Positions 26,846 to 35,544 of a DNA stretch of 64,000 nt are shown in pieces. The notes beneath the pieces were generated by a model. That model had not been told where the DNA came from, did not search any database, and saw nothing but the letters and a program-made list of their open reading frames with translations. Origin of the DNA: Paenacidovorax caeni (GTDB taxonomy: Bacteria > Pseudomonadota > Gammaproteobacteria > Burkholderiales > Burkholderiaceae_C); assembly GCF_001298675.1 (NCBI RefSeq), contig NZ_CYIG01000003.1:1-64000 (forward strand), written 5' to 3'. Numbering within the stretch: position 1 is the first letter of the stretch; each line of letters begins with the position of its first letter. The position numbers were made by a program, and so were the translations under genes.

Positions 26846-28099
26846 TCAAAAGGACCACACGGCCTGCACATAGGCCTGGCGCTGCACCGGCAGCTGCCGC
26901 ACGACGGCCCCGGCAGGCCCGGCGCTGGCGCGCAGCCCACCCTCCCAGCGCCAGCGGTCCCCTTTCCAGGCCAGGCTGGCCGTCAGCAACGCACCGCCAT
27001 CCTCAGGGTGGTAGAGCATGTCTAGCGCGGGCTCCCAAGCCCCGGCGGTCCAGCTGCCGCGCAGCAACAGGCTCTGCCGCCGCAGCGACGCAAAGGCATT
27101 GAACACCTGCGCCTGCCACGCCAGGTTGCCCGCCACGGCCGCGGGCGGCCCCCCGGCGGCGGCCATGCGCTGCAGCGCCTCGCCGCGCTGCGCCCACTGG
27201 CGCCACTGGCCCGCCGAGGGCGCGGTGCCGTCATACCAGGCTTCCAGCAGCACGCTCACCTGCTGCGCGTTGGTCCAGGTGCCGCCCAGCAGCGCCTGCT
27301 GCGCGGCACCCGCCGTAGTGGTACGCCACGGGCTGGCCAGGGCCAGTGCAGCGGGCGCGGCCGAAGTGTCCTCCCAGGTGTCAAAGTGCGCCATGTGGCG
27401 CAGCGAACCGTGCAGCTCCAGCGCATCGCTCACCACCCAGGCGAAGGCGGCGCCCAGGCTACCCCGCGTGCGCTGGCCCCAGCGGGCAAAGGCGTAGGCA
27501 TCCGCCGCCCCCAGGCGCTGGTACCAGCGTGCCGCCAGCGCGGGTTCACGGGCCCCGGTGGCGCTGCGCTCCGTCGTGGGATTCACGGCCACCAGGCTCC
27601 AGGCGGCATCCGGCGTGTAGCGCTCGGCCATCAGCACCGGCCGCCCCTGCAGGGGCACGGCCACGAGCAGGCGGCGCACCTCCTGCTGCACTACGTCGTT
27701 GGGGCGAAAGCCGTAGCCCACATCCCAACCGACCACCTTGCGCCCCAGGCTCCACTGCCAGTTGCCCAGAGTGCCTGCAGCGTAGCCCTCCATGACCGTG
27801 GCCTGGCTGTGGCCCGGGCCCCCTTCAGGGCGCTCGGCCCGGGCCACCACGTCAGCGTGCCACTGCAGCCCACCCCAGACGGCACTGCCCTGCACCTGGG
27901 CCAGCGTGACGCCCGACGAGGCCGGCGCCGCCGCAATGGCGGGCAGCAGCGCATGCGCCTGGGCCAGCGGCCCGGCCTGCGCCGCGCTGCGCGCCAGCCA
28001 GTAGCTTTGCCAGCTGCCGCGCAGTTCGCCACCCATCGCCGGCGCCATGGCCATGGCGGCGCACAGCAGCAAGGCCAACCGGTTGCTGCACCGCGTCAT
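26846..28099 (-). CDS. Putative outer-membrane beta-barrel protein of the Lol-like locus (unknown family)
   Basis: I do not recognise a named family for this 417-residue protein. It has a signal peptide (RLALLLCAAMAMAPAMGGEL) and alternating hydrophobic/aromatic strands typical of a beta-barrel, for example LGNWQWSLGRKVVGWDVGYG, RWEGGLRASAG and the last strand QRQAYVQAVWSF, which ends in Phe as outer-membrane barrels often do. Its ATG overlaps the stop of the LolA-like gene (ATGA), so it is translated with it and is the last gene of the export set. It may be the outer-membrane exit or target of the cargo. Confidence 0.6.
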   Translation of the reverse strand: MTRCSNRLALLLCAAMAMAPAMGGELRGSWQSYWLARSAAQAGPLAQAHALLPAIAAAPASSGVTLAQVQGSAVWGGLQWHADVVARAERPEGGPGHSQATVMEGYAAGTLGNWQWSLGRKVVGWDVGYGFRPNDVVQQEVRRLLVAVPLQGRPVLMAERYTPDAAWSLVAVNPTTERSATGAREPALAARWYQRLGAADAYAFARWGQRTRGSLGAAFAWVVSDALELHGSLRHMAHFDTWEDTSAAPAALALASPWRTTTAGAAQQALLGGTWTNAQQVSVLLEAWYDGTAPSAGQWRQWAQRGEALQRMAAAGGPPAAVAGNLAWQAQVFNAFASLRRQSLLLRGSWTAGAWEPALDMLYHPEDGGALLTASLAWKGDRWRWEGGLRASAGPAGAVVRQLPVQRQAYVQAVWSF

Positions 28100-28854
28100 T
28101 CCAGCACCGGGCTGCGCGCCAGGAACATGGGGTTGAGCCACTCCTCGGGCACCGTGCGCTCCTTGCGCTGCAGGTAGCGGATGCGCGTTTGCCGCTGCTG
28201 GCCCAACTGGTCGATCAGCACCATGGCGTCCACCTGGCTGCGGCTGGCGTCGAGCTCGAAGTGCGCGGTCTTGGCCAGCTTGTCCGACTGCACATACAGC
28301 TGCGCGCGTACCGGCTCGTGGCGCTGCCGGGCCAGCCACAGTTCCACGCGCTGGTAGGTCACGCCCTTGCGCACGGCCTGCAGGGCCAGGCGGTAGCAGA
28401 GGCGGGTTTCACCCGGCTGGCACGGCTCCTCGCCCACCAGGGTGGCGCTGTAGTCGCCGCTCCAGCGCATGGTGGCGATGTCGCCGGTGGAGGCATCACC
28501 CAGCAGCTTCTGCATGGGCGTGATGCGCATGGGCCGCTGGCTGCTGGGCATGAGCAGCCAGAAGTCGTCACCCAGCATCAGCACCTTCTGGCCTTTCTCG
28601 GCGGCGCTTTGCATCAGCACCAGCGTGCGGCGGTCCTGCTGCGCGAACACGGTGTAGCGGCGCTCCTTGTCGAGCGTGCCGTCGGTCTTGTACGACTGCA
28701 CCAAGGTGTCCACCTGCAGGTTGTCAGCGCCGGTGCGGTAGCGGTCGGCATCGCGCAGCATGGCGTCCACATCCTGTGCGACGGCGGGCCAGGCCAGCGC
28801 CGCGGCCACGAGGCCCAGCAAGCGCACCGGGTGCTTTCCCAAAACGAGAGACAT
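28096..28854 (-). CDS. LolA-like outer-membrane lipoprotein-sorting/carrier protein
   Basis: The 252-residue periplasmic protein has a signal peptide ending AWPAVAQ. The body resembles the LolA/LolB-type half-barrel: DNLQVDTLVQSYKTDGTLDK, YTVFAQQDRRTLVLMQSAAE, KGQKVLMLGDDFWLLMPSSQ RPMRITP in adjacent blocks, and a Cys pair (EPCQPGETRLC) that may form a disulfide. LolA folds carry lipoproteins or lipids between membranes. It is encoded downstream of an ABC transporter and upstream of a putative barrel, so it probably carries that transporter's cargo. It is not the housekeeping LolA. Confidence 0.75.
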   Translation of the reverse strand: MSLVLGKHPVRLLGLVAAALAWPAVAQDVDAMLRDADRYRTGADNLQVDTLVQSYKTDGTLDKERRYTVFAQQDRRTLVLMQSAAEKGQKVLMLGDDFWLLMPSSQRPMRITPMQKLLGDASTGDIATMRWSGDYSATLVGEEPCQPGETRLCYRLALQAVRKGVTYQRVELWLARQRHEPVRAQLYVQSDKLAKTAHFELDASRSQVDAMVLIDQLGQQRQTRIRYLQRKERTVPEEWLNPMFLARSPVLE

Positions 28855-28904
28855 GAGAGCTTCCTTTCAGTTATCCATGGCGCCACGCGCCGCCCACAGC
28901 CCAT

Positions 28905-29037
28905 GAAACCGGCACGGCCTAGGCCAGCAGACGCCGCGCAAGGGCCGCCCCGCCGCGCTGGCGGCGTCCCCCTGCCCGCCACGCGCAGCGTGGCGAGAGC
29001 GGGGGGAAGCGGCGCAGCCGCTTAGGGGGGTGTCGTT
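28905..29037 (-). repeat. GC-rich long repeat, copy B (about 135 bp)
   Basis: On the minus strand it starts about 5 bases after the permease stop (CCCCCCCTAAGCGGC), continues with GGGGGACGCCGCCAGCGCGG and CGGGGCGGCCCTTGCGCGGC and ends TGCCGGTTTCATG. Orientation relative to the flanking genes is the same as in copy A. It separates the permease gene from the LolA-like gene. Confidence 0.85.
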
Positions 29038-29041
29038 CCAT

Positions 29042-30265
29042 TCAGGTGTGGGCCAGGGCTTCGACCACGGGCATGTGCACCGTTTTGCGTGCCACCAGCA
29101 CCGAGGCCAGCAAGGTCAGCCCCACCATGCCCAGCATGGTCAGCACGTACAGCGTGGGCGAAAAATGGATGAGCAGCGGATAGCCTTCGCTGCGACCGGG
29201 CGGTGGCGGCATCTGCACCGGAAAGATGTGCAGCGCCCCCGAAACGGCCAGTGCCACGGCGGCACCCGCCAGGGCGCCGAAGCCGCCCAGCAGCATGCCC
29301 TCCAGCCCCAGGCTGCGCAGCAGTTGCGACGGCAGGGTGCCCAGGGCGCGCAGCGTGCCGATTTCGCGGGTACGTTCGATCACGGCCATGGCCATGGCGC
29401 TAGTGACGACGAAGACGACAATGACCGCGATGATCAGTCCCAGCGCCCCGAAGATGCGGTTGTACAGGCCGCGCACCGCCTGGTAGAACACCGCCTGCTG
29501 CTCCCAGGTCTGCACCCGCAGCTGCGGCAGCTGCGCGGCCAGGCGTTCGCGCGCGGCCTCGGTGGCTTCAATGCGGTCCAGAAACACACCCAGGCTGGAG
29601 ACGCGCTGCGTAACCAGCAGCTGCTGCGCCACCTGCACGCTGGTGTACACGGCGCGCTTGTCCATCTCCGGCACGCCGGTGGTGAAGGTGCCGGTCACCA
29701 CCACGTCGATGGCGTTCATCGCCCCTTCAGTGGTGCTGGCCAGCAGCGTGAGGCTGCTGCCCGGCCCGGCCTTGAGGCTGCGCGCCAGGTCGTCACCCAG
29801 CATCACCTGCGGCTGCGCTGCGTCGCTCTCCAGCAGGTGGCCGCTGCGCACGGTGAGGAACGGCCCCTTGACGGCAAATTCGCTGTCGGGCTCCACGCCC
29901 TGGGCCAGCATGACCACGCTCTTGTCGCCGTTGCTGACGAGCCCGCTGAACGCCACCCGGGGCAGCACATGGCGCACGGCCGGGTCGGCCAGCAGCGTGC
30001 CGCGCAGGGCAGCCACGGCGTCCAGCCCGTTTTGCAGTGGCACGTCTTCGTCCTGCGCGAAGTGCGCCGGCGTGCCCAGTACCAGGTGGCCGGTGTCGCG
30101 CGCCGAAGCCTGGGCCAGGCTGTCGTAGGTGAACAGCGCAAAGCCCCCCGCCAGCAGAATGGCCGCCGTGCCCAGCATGGCGATCGCGGTGGTAACCAGC
30201 GAGCGGCGCAGGTTGCGCAGGCAGTTGTGCCACGCGAAGCGCACCCAGGTCCAGAAGTCGTTCAT
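29042..30265 (-). CDS. ABC transporter permease, LolC/E-MacB-FtsX type
   Basis: The 407-residue inner-membrane permease has one N-terminal helix (LVTTAIAMLGTAAILLAGGF), a large periplasmic domain of about 230 residues, and three C-terminal helices (ALGLIIAVIVVFVVTSAMAM, LLGGFGALAGAAVALAVSGA, LTMLGMVGLTLLASVLVARK). The segment IERTREIGTLRALGTLPSQL is the FtsX-family coupling helix that docks on the ATPase. This mechanotransmission topology does not move cargo through the membrane but drives lipoprotein or peptide handling on the periplasmic side. It overlaps the ATPase stop by 4 bases. Confidence 0.9.
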   Translation of the reverse strand: MNDFWTWVRFAWHNCLRNLRRSLVTTAIAMLGTAAILLAGGFALFTYDSLAQASARDTGHLVLGTPAHFAQDEDVPLQNGLDAVAALRGTLLADPAVRHVLPRVAFSGLVSNGDKSVVMLAQGVEPDSEFAVKGPFLTVRSGHLLESDAAQPQVMLGDDLARSLKAGPGSSLTLLASTTEGAMNAIDVVVTGTFTTGVPEMDKRAVYTSVQVAQQLLVTQRVSSLGVFLDRIEATEAARERLAAQLPQLRVQTWEQQAVFYQAVRGLYNRIFGALGLIIAVIVVFVVTSAMAMAVIERTREIGTLRALGTLPSQLLRSLGLEGMLLGGFGALAGAAVALAVSGALHIFPVQMPPPPGRSEGYPLLIHFSPTLYVLTMLGMVGLTLLASVLVARKTVHMPVVEALAHT

Positions 30266-30966
30266 TGGATTCTCCCGTCCAGCAAGGCCACCACCCGATC
30301 GCAGCGGCGCGTCAAGCGGCTGTCGTGGGTGGCGATCACGAAGGCCGCGCCCTCGGCCTGGCCGCGCGCGCGCATCAGGTCGAGCACCTGGTCGGCGGTA
30401 TGCGAATCCAGGCTGGCCGTGGGCTCGTCGGCAATCACCAGCCGGGGGCGCTTGACCAACGCGCGGGCAATGGCCACACGCTGGCGCTGGCCACCGCTGA
30501 GCGCATCGGGGCGGTGGTGCGCATGTGCCTGCAGGCCCACGGCGGCAAGCTGCTGCGCCACGCGCTCGCGCCGCTCGGCGGCGGGCACACCAGCCAGAAA
30601 CAGCGGGTAGTCCACGTTCTCGGCCACCGTCATGACAGGCACCAGGTTGAAGCTCTGGAACACAAAGCCCAGCGCATCGCGCCGCAGCAGGGTGCGGGCC
30701 TGTTCGTCGAGCCCCTGCACGGCGGTGCCGCCGAGCACGATCTCGCCCGCATCGGGCGTGTCGATCAGACCGCACAGGTTGAGCAGCGTACTTTTGCCGC
30801 TGCCGGAGGGACCGGTGAGCGCCAGCAATTCGCCGCGCTGCACCACGAGATCGACACCCTGCAACGCAGGAATCACATGCGCACCCAGGCGATAGGTCTT
30901 GCGCACGCCATGCAGGCACACCACGGGTGCGGGCGGCACCCCATCGTTCAAATGCCTGGCGCTCAT
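30262..30966 (-). CDS. ABC transporter ATP-binding protein, LolD/MacB type
   Basis: The 234-residue ATPase has Walker A TGPSGSGKST (51-60), the Q-loop FVFQSFNLVPVMTVAENVDY, signature LSGGQRQRVAIARAL, Walker B RLVIADEPTASLDS and the switch His in VIATHDSRL. It resembles LolD-type ATPases that work with FtsX-fold permeases. It overlaps both neighbours by 4 bases (upstream gene stop at 30963, permease start at 30265), so the three are co-translated. Confidence 0.93.
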   Translation of the reverse strand: MSARHLNDGVPPAPVVCLHGVRKTYRLGAHVIPALQGVDLVVQRGELLALTGPSGSGKSTLLNLCGLIDTPDAGEIVLGGTAVQGLDEQARTLLRRDALGFVFQSFNLVPVMTVAENVDYPLFLAGVPAAERRERVAQQLAAVGLQAHAHHRPDALSGGQRQRVAIARALVKRPRLVIADEPTASLDSHTADQVLDLMRARGQAEGAAFVIATHDSRLTRRCDRVVALLDGRIQ

Positions 30967-31526
30967 GTGCGGGGCCTCCCGTCCGGCGCCAGCCGTGCTT
31001 TGTCCAGGGCCTTGCGCACGGTCTCCTGAAACGCGGGCGGAGCCGAAGGCAGCAGCGGGCTGCGCGCTACCTCGCCCAGCAGCTTCACGCCCCGGTCGCG
31101 CCGGTTCATCATCGCGGGCAGCGCAAGAAAGGTGTTGGCCGCCACGAGCTTGACGTCCAGCACGGCGGGAACCTGCTGCTGCCCCGGGGCGTCATGGGCC
31201 GGTTGCAGCATGGCCAGTGCCTTGTCCAGCAACGCCAGACCGTCTTCGGCGTAGGCCATCTTGCGCCAGGGCAGGTAGGTGCTGCGGGCCTGCATGGCGG
31301 TGGCGGCACCCCGGTACGCCAGCAGCACGGGGCTGGCGGGCTCGGCACGCGAGAGCGCTTCAAAGCCCGCCAGCGCGGAGGCCAGCGCGGCGTCCTGGCC
31401 TTCGGAGGCCCGCAGGAACGATTGGAAGGCCGGAACGAACTGTGCGTCCGGTGCAGCCTCGGCACAGCAGGCCGTGGCGGCGAGCATGGCGGCACAGGCG
31501 AAGGGGATCAAAGGCAAGGGGCGCAT
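30963..31526 (-). CDS. Exported helical-repeat protein, first gene of the Lol-like operon
   Basis: The 187-residue product has a signal peptide (LPLIPFACAAMLAATACCAE; the CC makes a lipoprotein possible) and a helical, TPR-like body (FEALSRAEPASPVLLAYRGA, AEDGLALLDKALAMLQPAHD, VLDVKLVAANTFLALPAMMN). I do not know the family by name. Its 3' end overlaps the ATPase start, so it belongs to the export operon and is probably a periplasmic accessory subunit. Confidence 0.7.
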   Translation of the reverse strand: MRPLPLIPFACAAMLAATACCAEAAPDAQFVPAFQSFLRASEGQDAALASALAGFEALSRAEPASPVLLAYRGAATAMQARSTYLPWRKMAYAEDGLALLDKALAMLQPAHDAPGQQQVPAVLDVKLVAANTFLALPAMMNRRDRGVKLLGEVARSPLLPSAPPAFQETVRKALDKARLAPDGRPRT

Positions 31527-31656
31527 GGCGCGGGTCGGCAAGGGTGGAACATGGCGCCAGTGTCGGCAGCGCCCGCCCACCCCGCAGCAGCCATGCGACG
31601 AAACGCATGCCCAGCGGCGCGAAACGCGGTGGCCCCGCCGCCAAATGGAGCACGGG

Positions 31657-32556
31657 CTACCCGTGCTCCCGGCAGGCCTGCACAAAGGCCGTCAGCGCCG
31701 GCGAGGGCTGGCGGCCTGCGCGCTGCAGCAGCGAAAAATGGCGCCACATGCGCGGCAGCACCGTAGGCAGCAGCACCAGAGCGCCGCTGTCGAGCAGTGG
31801 CTGCACCAGCACGCGCGACAGGCAACTGATACCCAGGCCCTGCGCCACGCAGTGCGCGATAGCCTCGGAGCTGCCCAGCGTGGCGGCCGAGGCCAGCTGG
31901 TGCAGGCGCGGCAGCAGAGCGTGCTCCACCATCTCGCGCGTGCCCGAGCCCTGCTCACGCAGCAGCCAGCGCGCGCCGCGCAGCGCCACCACGCCCAGAG
32001 GGCGCTGGCGCGCTGCCTGGGCCAGCGGGTCATCGGGCGCAGCCACCAGCACCAACTCGTCACGCAACCAGGGGGCCGTCTCCAGCCCCGGCCAGTGGCT
32101 GGCCCCTTCGATCAGCCCCAGGTCGGCCTGCAGCACCTGCACAGCCTCGGCCACCTCGCGCGTGTTGCCGATGTGCAGATCCACGCTCACCTGCGGGTGG
32201 CTGCGCGCCAGGGCGGCCAGCACACGCGGCAGCACGTAACTGCCGATGGTGGTGCTCGCCGCCACGCGCAAGCGCACCGGCAGGCCCGCCCCTTGGGCGC
32301 CGAACGCCTGCTCGATGGCCCGCGCCTGCTCCAGCAGCGCCAGCGCCTGCGGCAGCAGCGCACGCCCCGCGTCGTTGAGCACCAGGCCGCGCCCCGCGCG
32401 CTCGAACAGCGGCGTGCCCAGACCGCTTTCGAGCTGCTGAAGCGCCGCGCTGGTGGCTGACTGCGACAGCGCCACCACCGGGGCCGCCGCCACCGTGGAG
32501 CCGCTGTGTGCCACGGCGGTGAAGATTTCGAGCTGGCGCAGGGTGAGGTGGAGCAT
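31657..32556 (-). CDS. LysR-family transcriptional regulator
   Basis: The 299-residue regulator has an N-terminal winged helix (LTLRQLEIFTAVAHSGSTVA, then VVALSQSATSAALQQLESGL GTPLFER in adjacent blocks) and a periplasmic-binding-protein-like effector domain. It is divergent from a YeiH-type exporter gene 80 bases away, the usual arrangement for a LysR regulator and its target, comparable to yeiE-yeiH in E. coli. Its effector is not evident. Confidence 0.93.
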   Translation of the reverse strand: MLHLTLRQLEIFTAVAHSGSTVAAAPVVALSQSATSAALQQLESGLGTPLFERAGRGLVLNDAGRALLPQALALLEQARAIEQAFGAQGAGLPVRLRVAASTTIGSYVLPRVLAALARSHPQVSVDLHIGNTREVAEAVQVLQADLGLIEGASHWPGLETAPWLRDELVLVAAPDDPLAQAARQRPLGVVALRGARWLLREQGSGTREMVEHALLPRLHQLASAATLGSSEAIAHCVAQGLGISCLSRVLVQPLLDSGALVLLPTVLPRMWRHFSLLQRAGRQPSPALTAFVQACREHG

Positions 32557-32599
32557 GGCATCAACCCGTTCAACAGGTAGTTTCTACATAAACAATCCG

Positions 32600-32613
32600 T
32601 TATACAAATATAA
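32600..32613. promoter_or_regulatory. LysR-type operator in the lysR-yeiH intergenic region
   Basis: TTATACAAATATAA is a perfect TTATA-N4-TATAA inverted repeat in an AT-rich island of the 79-base divergent gap, 23 bases from the exporter start. Its spacing suits a LysR-type site. Confidence 0.5.
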
Positions 32614-32635
32614 CCAAGCCCCCTACAGTGGGCGC

Positions 32636-33751
32636 ATGCCGTGGCGGCCTGTTTGCCCTGCGGCCCCTGCCATGCCGTCCCTCAGCCACCTGCGCACCTC
32701 TCTTGTTATTCCTCCCGCCTTCATCCATGCCACGCCCGGACTGGCCCTGGGCTGCGCCATCGCCACCAGTGCGCTGTGGCTGGCGCAGCAGCCCTGGTTC
32801 GCACGGCACGGCCTGGGCGCACTGACGCTGGCCATCGTCGCTGGCCTGCTGCTGGGCAACACGGTGTACCCGCGCTTGGCGCGGTCCTGCGGCCCCGGCG
32901 TGGCCCTGGCAAAACAACAGCTCCTGCGCGCAGGCATCGTGCTGTACGGCTTGCGCCTGACGTTCCAAGACATTGCACAGGTCGGCTGGAGCGGCGTGGC
33001 CACCGACGCGCTGGTATTGGCCAGCACCTTCGGCCTGGCCTGCTGGCTGGGCCAGCGTGTGCTGGGGCTGGACCGGCGCACCACCCTGCTGATCGGCGCA
33101 GGCAGTTCCATTTGCGGTGCCGCCGCCGTACTGGCCACGGCGCCAGTCGCCAAAGGACGGGCGCAGGACGTGGCGGTGGCCATCGCCACCGTGGTGGTGT
33201 TCGGCACCCTGGGCACTTTTCTGTACCCCGCGCTGTTCCAGTGGAACGCAGAACACGGCTGGCTGCACACGGACGCGCAGCACTACGGCCTGTACGTGGG
33301 GGCCACGGTGCACGAGGTCGCGCAGGTGGTGGCCGCTGGTACGGCCGTGGGCCCCGAGGCCGCCAGCACGGCGGTGATTGCAAAAATGGTGCGGGTGATG
33401 ATGCTGGCGCCGTTCCTGCTTCTGCTCTCGACATCCATGGCACGCGGGGAGCGCACCCAAGGGCGACACCACGCAGGGCGCCATGCCATCACGATCCCCT
33501 GGTTCGCGCTGGGCTTCGTCGCCATGGCAGGGGTGCATTCCCTGGGCGTGCCGCCTGCCGCCGTGGTGCACGCAGGTGTGCAGCTCGACGACCTGCTGCT
33601 CGCCATCGCCATGGCAGCCCTCGGGCTGACCACCCACGTGCAGGCCGTGCGGGCGGCGGGCTTCAAGCCTTTGCTGCTGGCTGCAGTTCTATTCGCCTGG
33701 CTGCTGTTGGCGGGGCTGGCACTGAGCCACGGCCTGCCGCGATGGCTGTAA
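32636..33751 (+). CDS. YeiH family putative sulfate/sulfonate exporter
   Basis: The 371-residue membrane protein has about ten helices and the family segments HATPGLALGCAIATSALWLA, LTLAIVAGLLLGNTVYPRLA, LLIGAGSSICGAAAVLATAP, YVGATVHEVAQVVAAGTAVG and AIAMAALGLTTHVQAVRAAG. These align by eye to E. coli YeiH nearly throughout. Start choice is uncertain: 32636 gives MPWRPVC, while an ATG at 32672 gives MPSLSHLRTSLV, which better matches the family length. The physiological substrate is not firmly known. Confidence 0.9.
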   Translation: MPWRPVCPAAPAMPSLSHLRTSLVIPPAFIHATPGLALGCAIATSALWLAQQPWFARHGLGALTLAIVAGLLLGNTVYPRLARSCGPGVALAKQQLLRAGIVLYGLRLTFQDIAQVGWSGVATDALVLASTFGLACWLGQRVLGLDRRTTLLIGAGSSICGAAAVLATAPVAKGRAQDVAVAIATVVVFGTLGTFLYPALFQWNAEHGWLHTDAQHYGLYVGATVHEVAQVVAAGTAVGPEAASTAVIAKMVRVMMLAPFLLLLSTSMARGERTQGRHHAGRHAITIPWFALGFVAMAGVHSLGVPPAAVVHAGVQLDDLLLAIAMAALGLTTHVQAVRAAGFKPLLLAAVLFAWLLLAGLALSHGLPRWL

Positions 33752-33753
33752 CG

Positions 33754-35022
33754 TCAGGGGCGCAGCATCTGGCAGTTGGTGGGCATCTGCGCCTGCGCTG
33801 CGGTGATCTGGCGCACCACGCGAAAGCCGTACCCCGAACCTTCCACGTCGAACGGCACGCCCGGGGCGCCCTGCCGATCCATCACGCCGACCGCCAGGGC
33901 CTGCTGGAACTGGTGGTCCTGCGCGCGCATGAAGCCACCGTGGCCGGCCATCTGCACCCGGGCTTGCTCCAGTGCCAACGCCACGGCCACGGCATCAAGG
34001 CTGGCTGCGCGCTCCATGGCCTGGGCCAGGGCCTCCACCATGAGCTGCATGCGCAGGTGCACATAGTCGTCCTGCGGCTGCGGGAAACGCGCGCGGAAGG
34101 CACGGTAGAACGCCTCGCTGGGTGCGCCCGGCACGTTGGGCAGCCAATCGGCCACGGCCACCACCTTGCCCACCCCGGCTTCGCCCAGCGCGGCTGGCGC
34201 GCCCAGCGCGTTGCCGTAGAAGGTGTAGAAGCGGCCCTGGTAGCCGACGTCGCGCGCGGCCTTGACCAGCAGCGTCAGGTCGTTCCCCCAGTTGCCTGTG
34301 ATGACCGCCTGCGCACCGCTGGCCTTGATCTTCACGGCATAGGGCGCGAAGTCCTTGACCCGGCCCACGGGATGCAGCTCGTCGCCAACGATGGCCACGT
34401 CGGGCCGCTGCGCGGCGAGCTGGCGCCGCGCCTCGCGCAGGACCGCCTGGCCAAAGCTGTAGTCCTGCCCGATCAGGTACGCGCTGCGCACGCCCTGGTC
34501 GGCGCGCAGCACCTCCATCAGCGCCGCCATGCGCATGTCGGCATGGGCATCGAAGCGGAAATGCCAGAAGCTGCACTTTTCGTTGGTGAGCTGGGGATCG
34601 ACGGCAGAGTAGTTCAGAAACAGCACACGCCTGGCACTGTCACGCTGGTTGTGCTTGGCAATAGCGTCCAGCAACGCTGCCGCCGTGGCCGAGGAATTGC
34701 CCTGCAACACGATACGCGCGCCATCGTCGATGGCGGCGCGCAGCGCCGACAACGCCTCCTCGCTCGACCCCTTGCTGTCGTAGCGCGCCAGCGCCAGGGG
34801 GCGGGCACCGCCCGGCAGCATGATGCCGCCGCGCGCGTTCACCCGCTCGGTGGCCCACAGCAGGTTGCGGTACACCGCCTCACCGGTGTTGGCGAATGGC
34901 CCGGACAGGCTCTCGACCAGCGCCAGCTTCACGGGCGCAGCGGGCTGCGCCAGGGCCGTGGCCGCGCTGCCGCATAGGGCGGCAGCGGCCCATTTCAAGG
35001 CCTGGCGGCGCAATTTATTCAT
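33754..35022 (-). CDS. ABC transporter substrate-binding protein, branched-chain amino acid type
   Basis: The 422-residue periplasmic protein has a signal peptide (MNKLRRQALKWAAAALCGSA) and the type I binding fold: VKLALVESLSGPFANTGEAV, VNARGGIMLPGGARPLALAR and LIGQDYSFGQAVLREARRQL. It is convergent with the YeiH gene (2 bases between stops). No permease or ATPase genes lie next to it, so it is an orphan receptor; many such proteins in Comamonadaceae are. Ligand unknown. Confidence 0.9.
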   Translation of the reverse strand: MNKLRRQALKWAAAALCGSAATALAQPAAPVKLALVESLSGPFANTGEAVYRNLLWATERVNARGGIMLPGGARPLALARYDSKGSSEEALSALRAAIDDGARIVLQGNSSATAAALLDAIAKHNQRDSARRVLFLNYSAVDPQLTNEKCSFWHFRFDAHADMRMAALMEVLRADQGVRSAYLIGQDYSFGQAVLREARRQLAAQRPDVAIVGDELHPVGRVKDFAPYAVKIKASGAQAVITGNWGNDLTLLVKAARDVGYQGRFYTFYGNALGAPAALGEAGVGKVVAVADWLPNVPGAPSEAFYRAFRARFPQPQDDYVHLRMQLMVEALAQAMERAASLDAVAVALALEQARVQMAGHGGFMRAQDHQFQQALAVGVMDRQGAPGVPFDVEGSGYGFRVVRQITAAQAQMPTNCQMLRP

Positions 35023-35116
35023 GTGTGGATTCCTCTTGAAAAGCAGCGCGGGCCACCTACTTTTTCACCAAGCGGTCGCCACCTCGGGCGCCGCGCAGTG
35101 TATAGGAGTAACCCCG

Positions 35117-35491
35117 ATGATCTTCGCCCCCGTGATGCAGCGCAGCCCCTTCGCCCCCCGTGCCGCCGACCAGGCGCTGCAGCGCTTCCTGCTGAATCAG
35201 TTGCAGGCCAGCGCGCCGCAGGGCTTCCAGGTGCAGCAGGACGACAAGGCGGTCACCCTGCAGCTCGACGTACCGGGCCTGGCGCGCGAGCAGCTGCAGA
35301 TCGACATCGACGGTGCCGTCGTGCGCCTGCAGAGCACCGAGGGCGCACCGCGCCAGGTCCGCCGTGCCTGGGAGCTGCCGACCGAGATCGACGCCGCCGC
35401 GAGCAGCGCCAAGCTGGAAAATGGCGTACTCACCCTCACCCTGGCCAAGCGTATCCCGGCACCAACGGCTACGCGCCTGGCGATTGATTAA
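35117..35491 (+). CDS. Small heat-shock protein (Hsp20/alpha-crystallin family)
   Basis: The 124-residue protein has a short N-terminal arm and an alpha-crystallin domain (FQVQQDDKAVTLQLDVPGLA, REQLQIDIDGAVVRLQSTEG, ELPTEIDAAASSAKLENGVL TLTLAK). The family motif A-x-x-x-n-G-v-L is seen as AKLENGVLTLTLAK. The usual C-terminal I-x-I appears only as KRIPAP. The start ATG at 35117 follows TAGGAGTAACC. It holds unfolding proteins in the cytoplasm. Confidence 0.9.
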   Translation: MIFAPVMQRSPFAPRAADQALQRFLLNQLQASAPQGFQVQQDDKAVTLQLDVPGLAREQLQIDIDGAVVRLQSTEGAPRQVRRAWELPTEIDAAASSAKLENGVLTLTLAKRIPAPTATRLAID

Positions 35492-35496
35492 CTCTC

Positions 35497-35544
35497 TTTT
35501 TGATAGCTGCTAGCGCTTGCCAGCATTGCGCTACAGGCGCTTTT
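35497..35544. repeat. AGCGCT-core dispersed palindrome, copy 10
   Basis: TGATAGCTGCTAGCGCTTGC followed by CAGCATTGCGCTACAGGCGC lies between the convergent hsp20 and tsaD genes. Confidence 0.85.
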
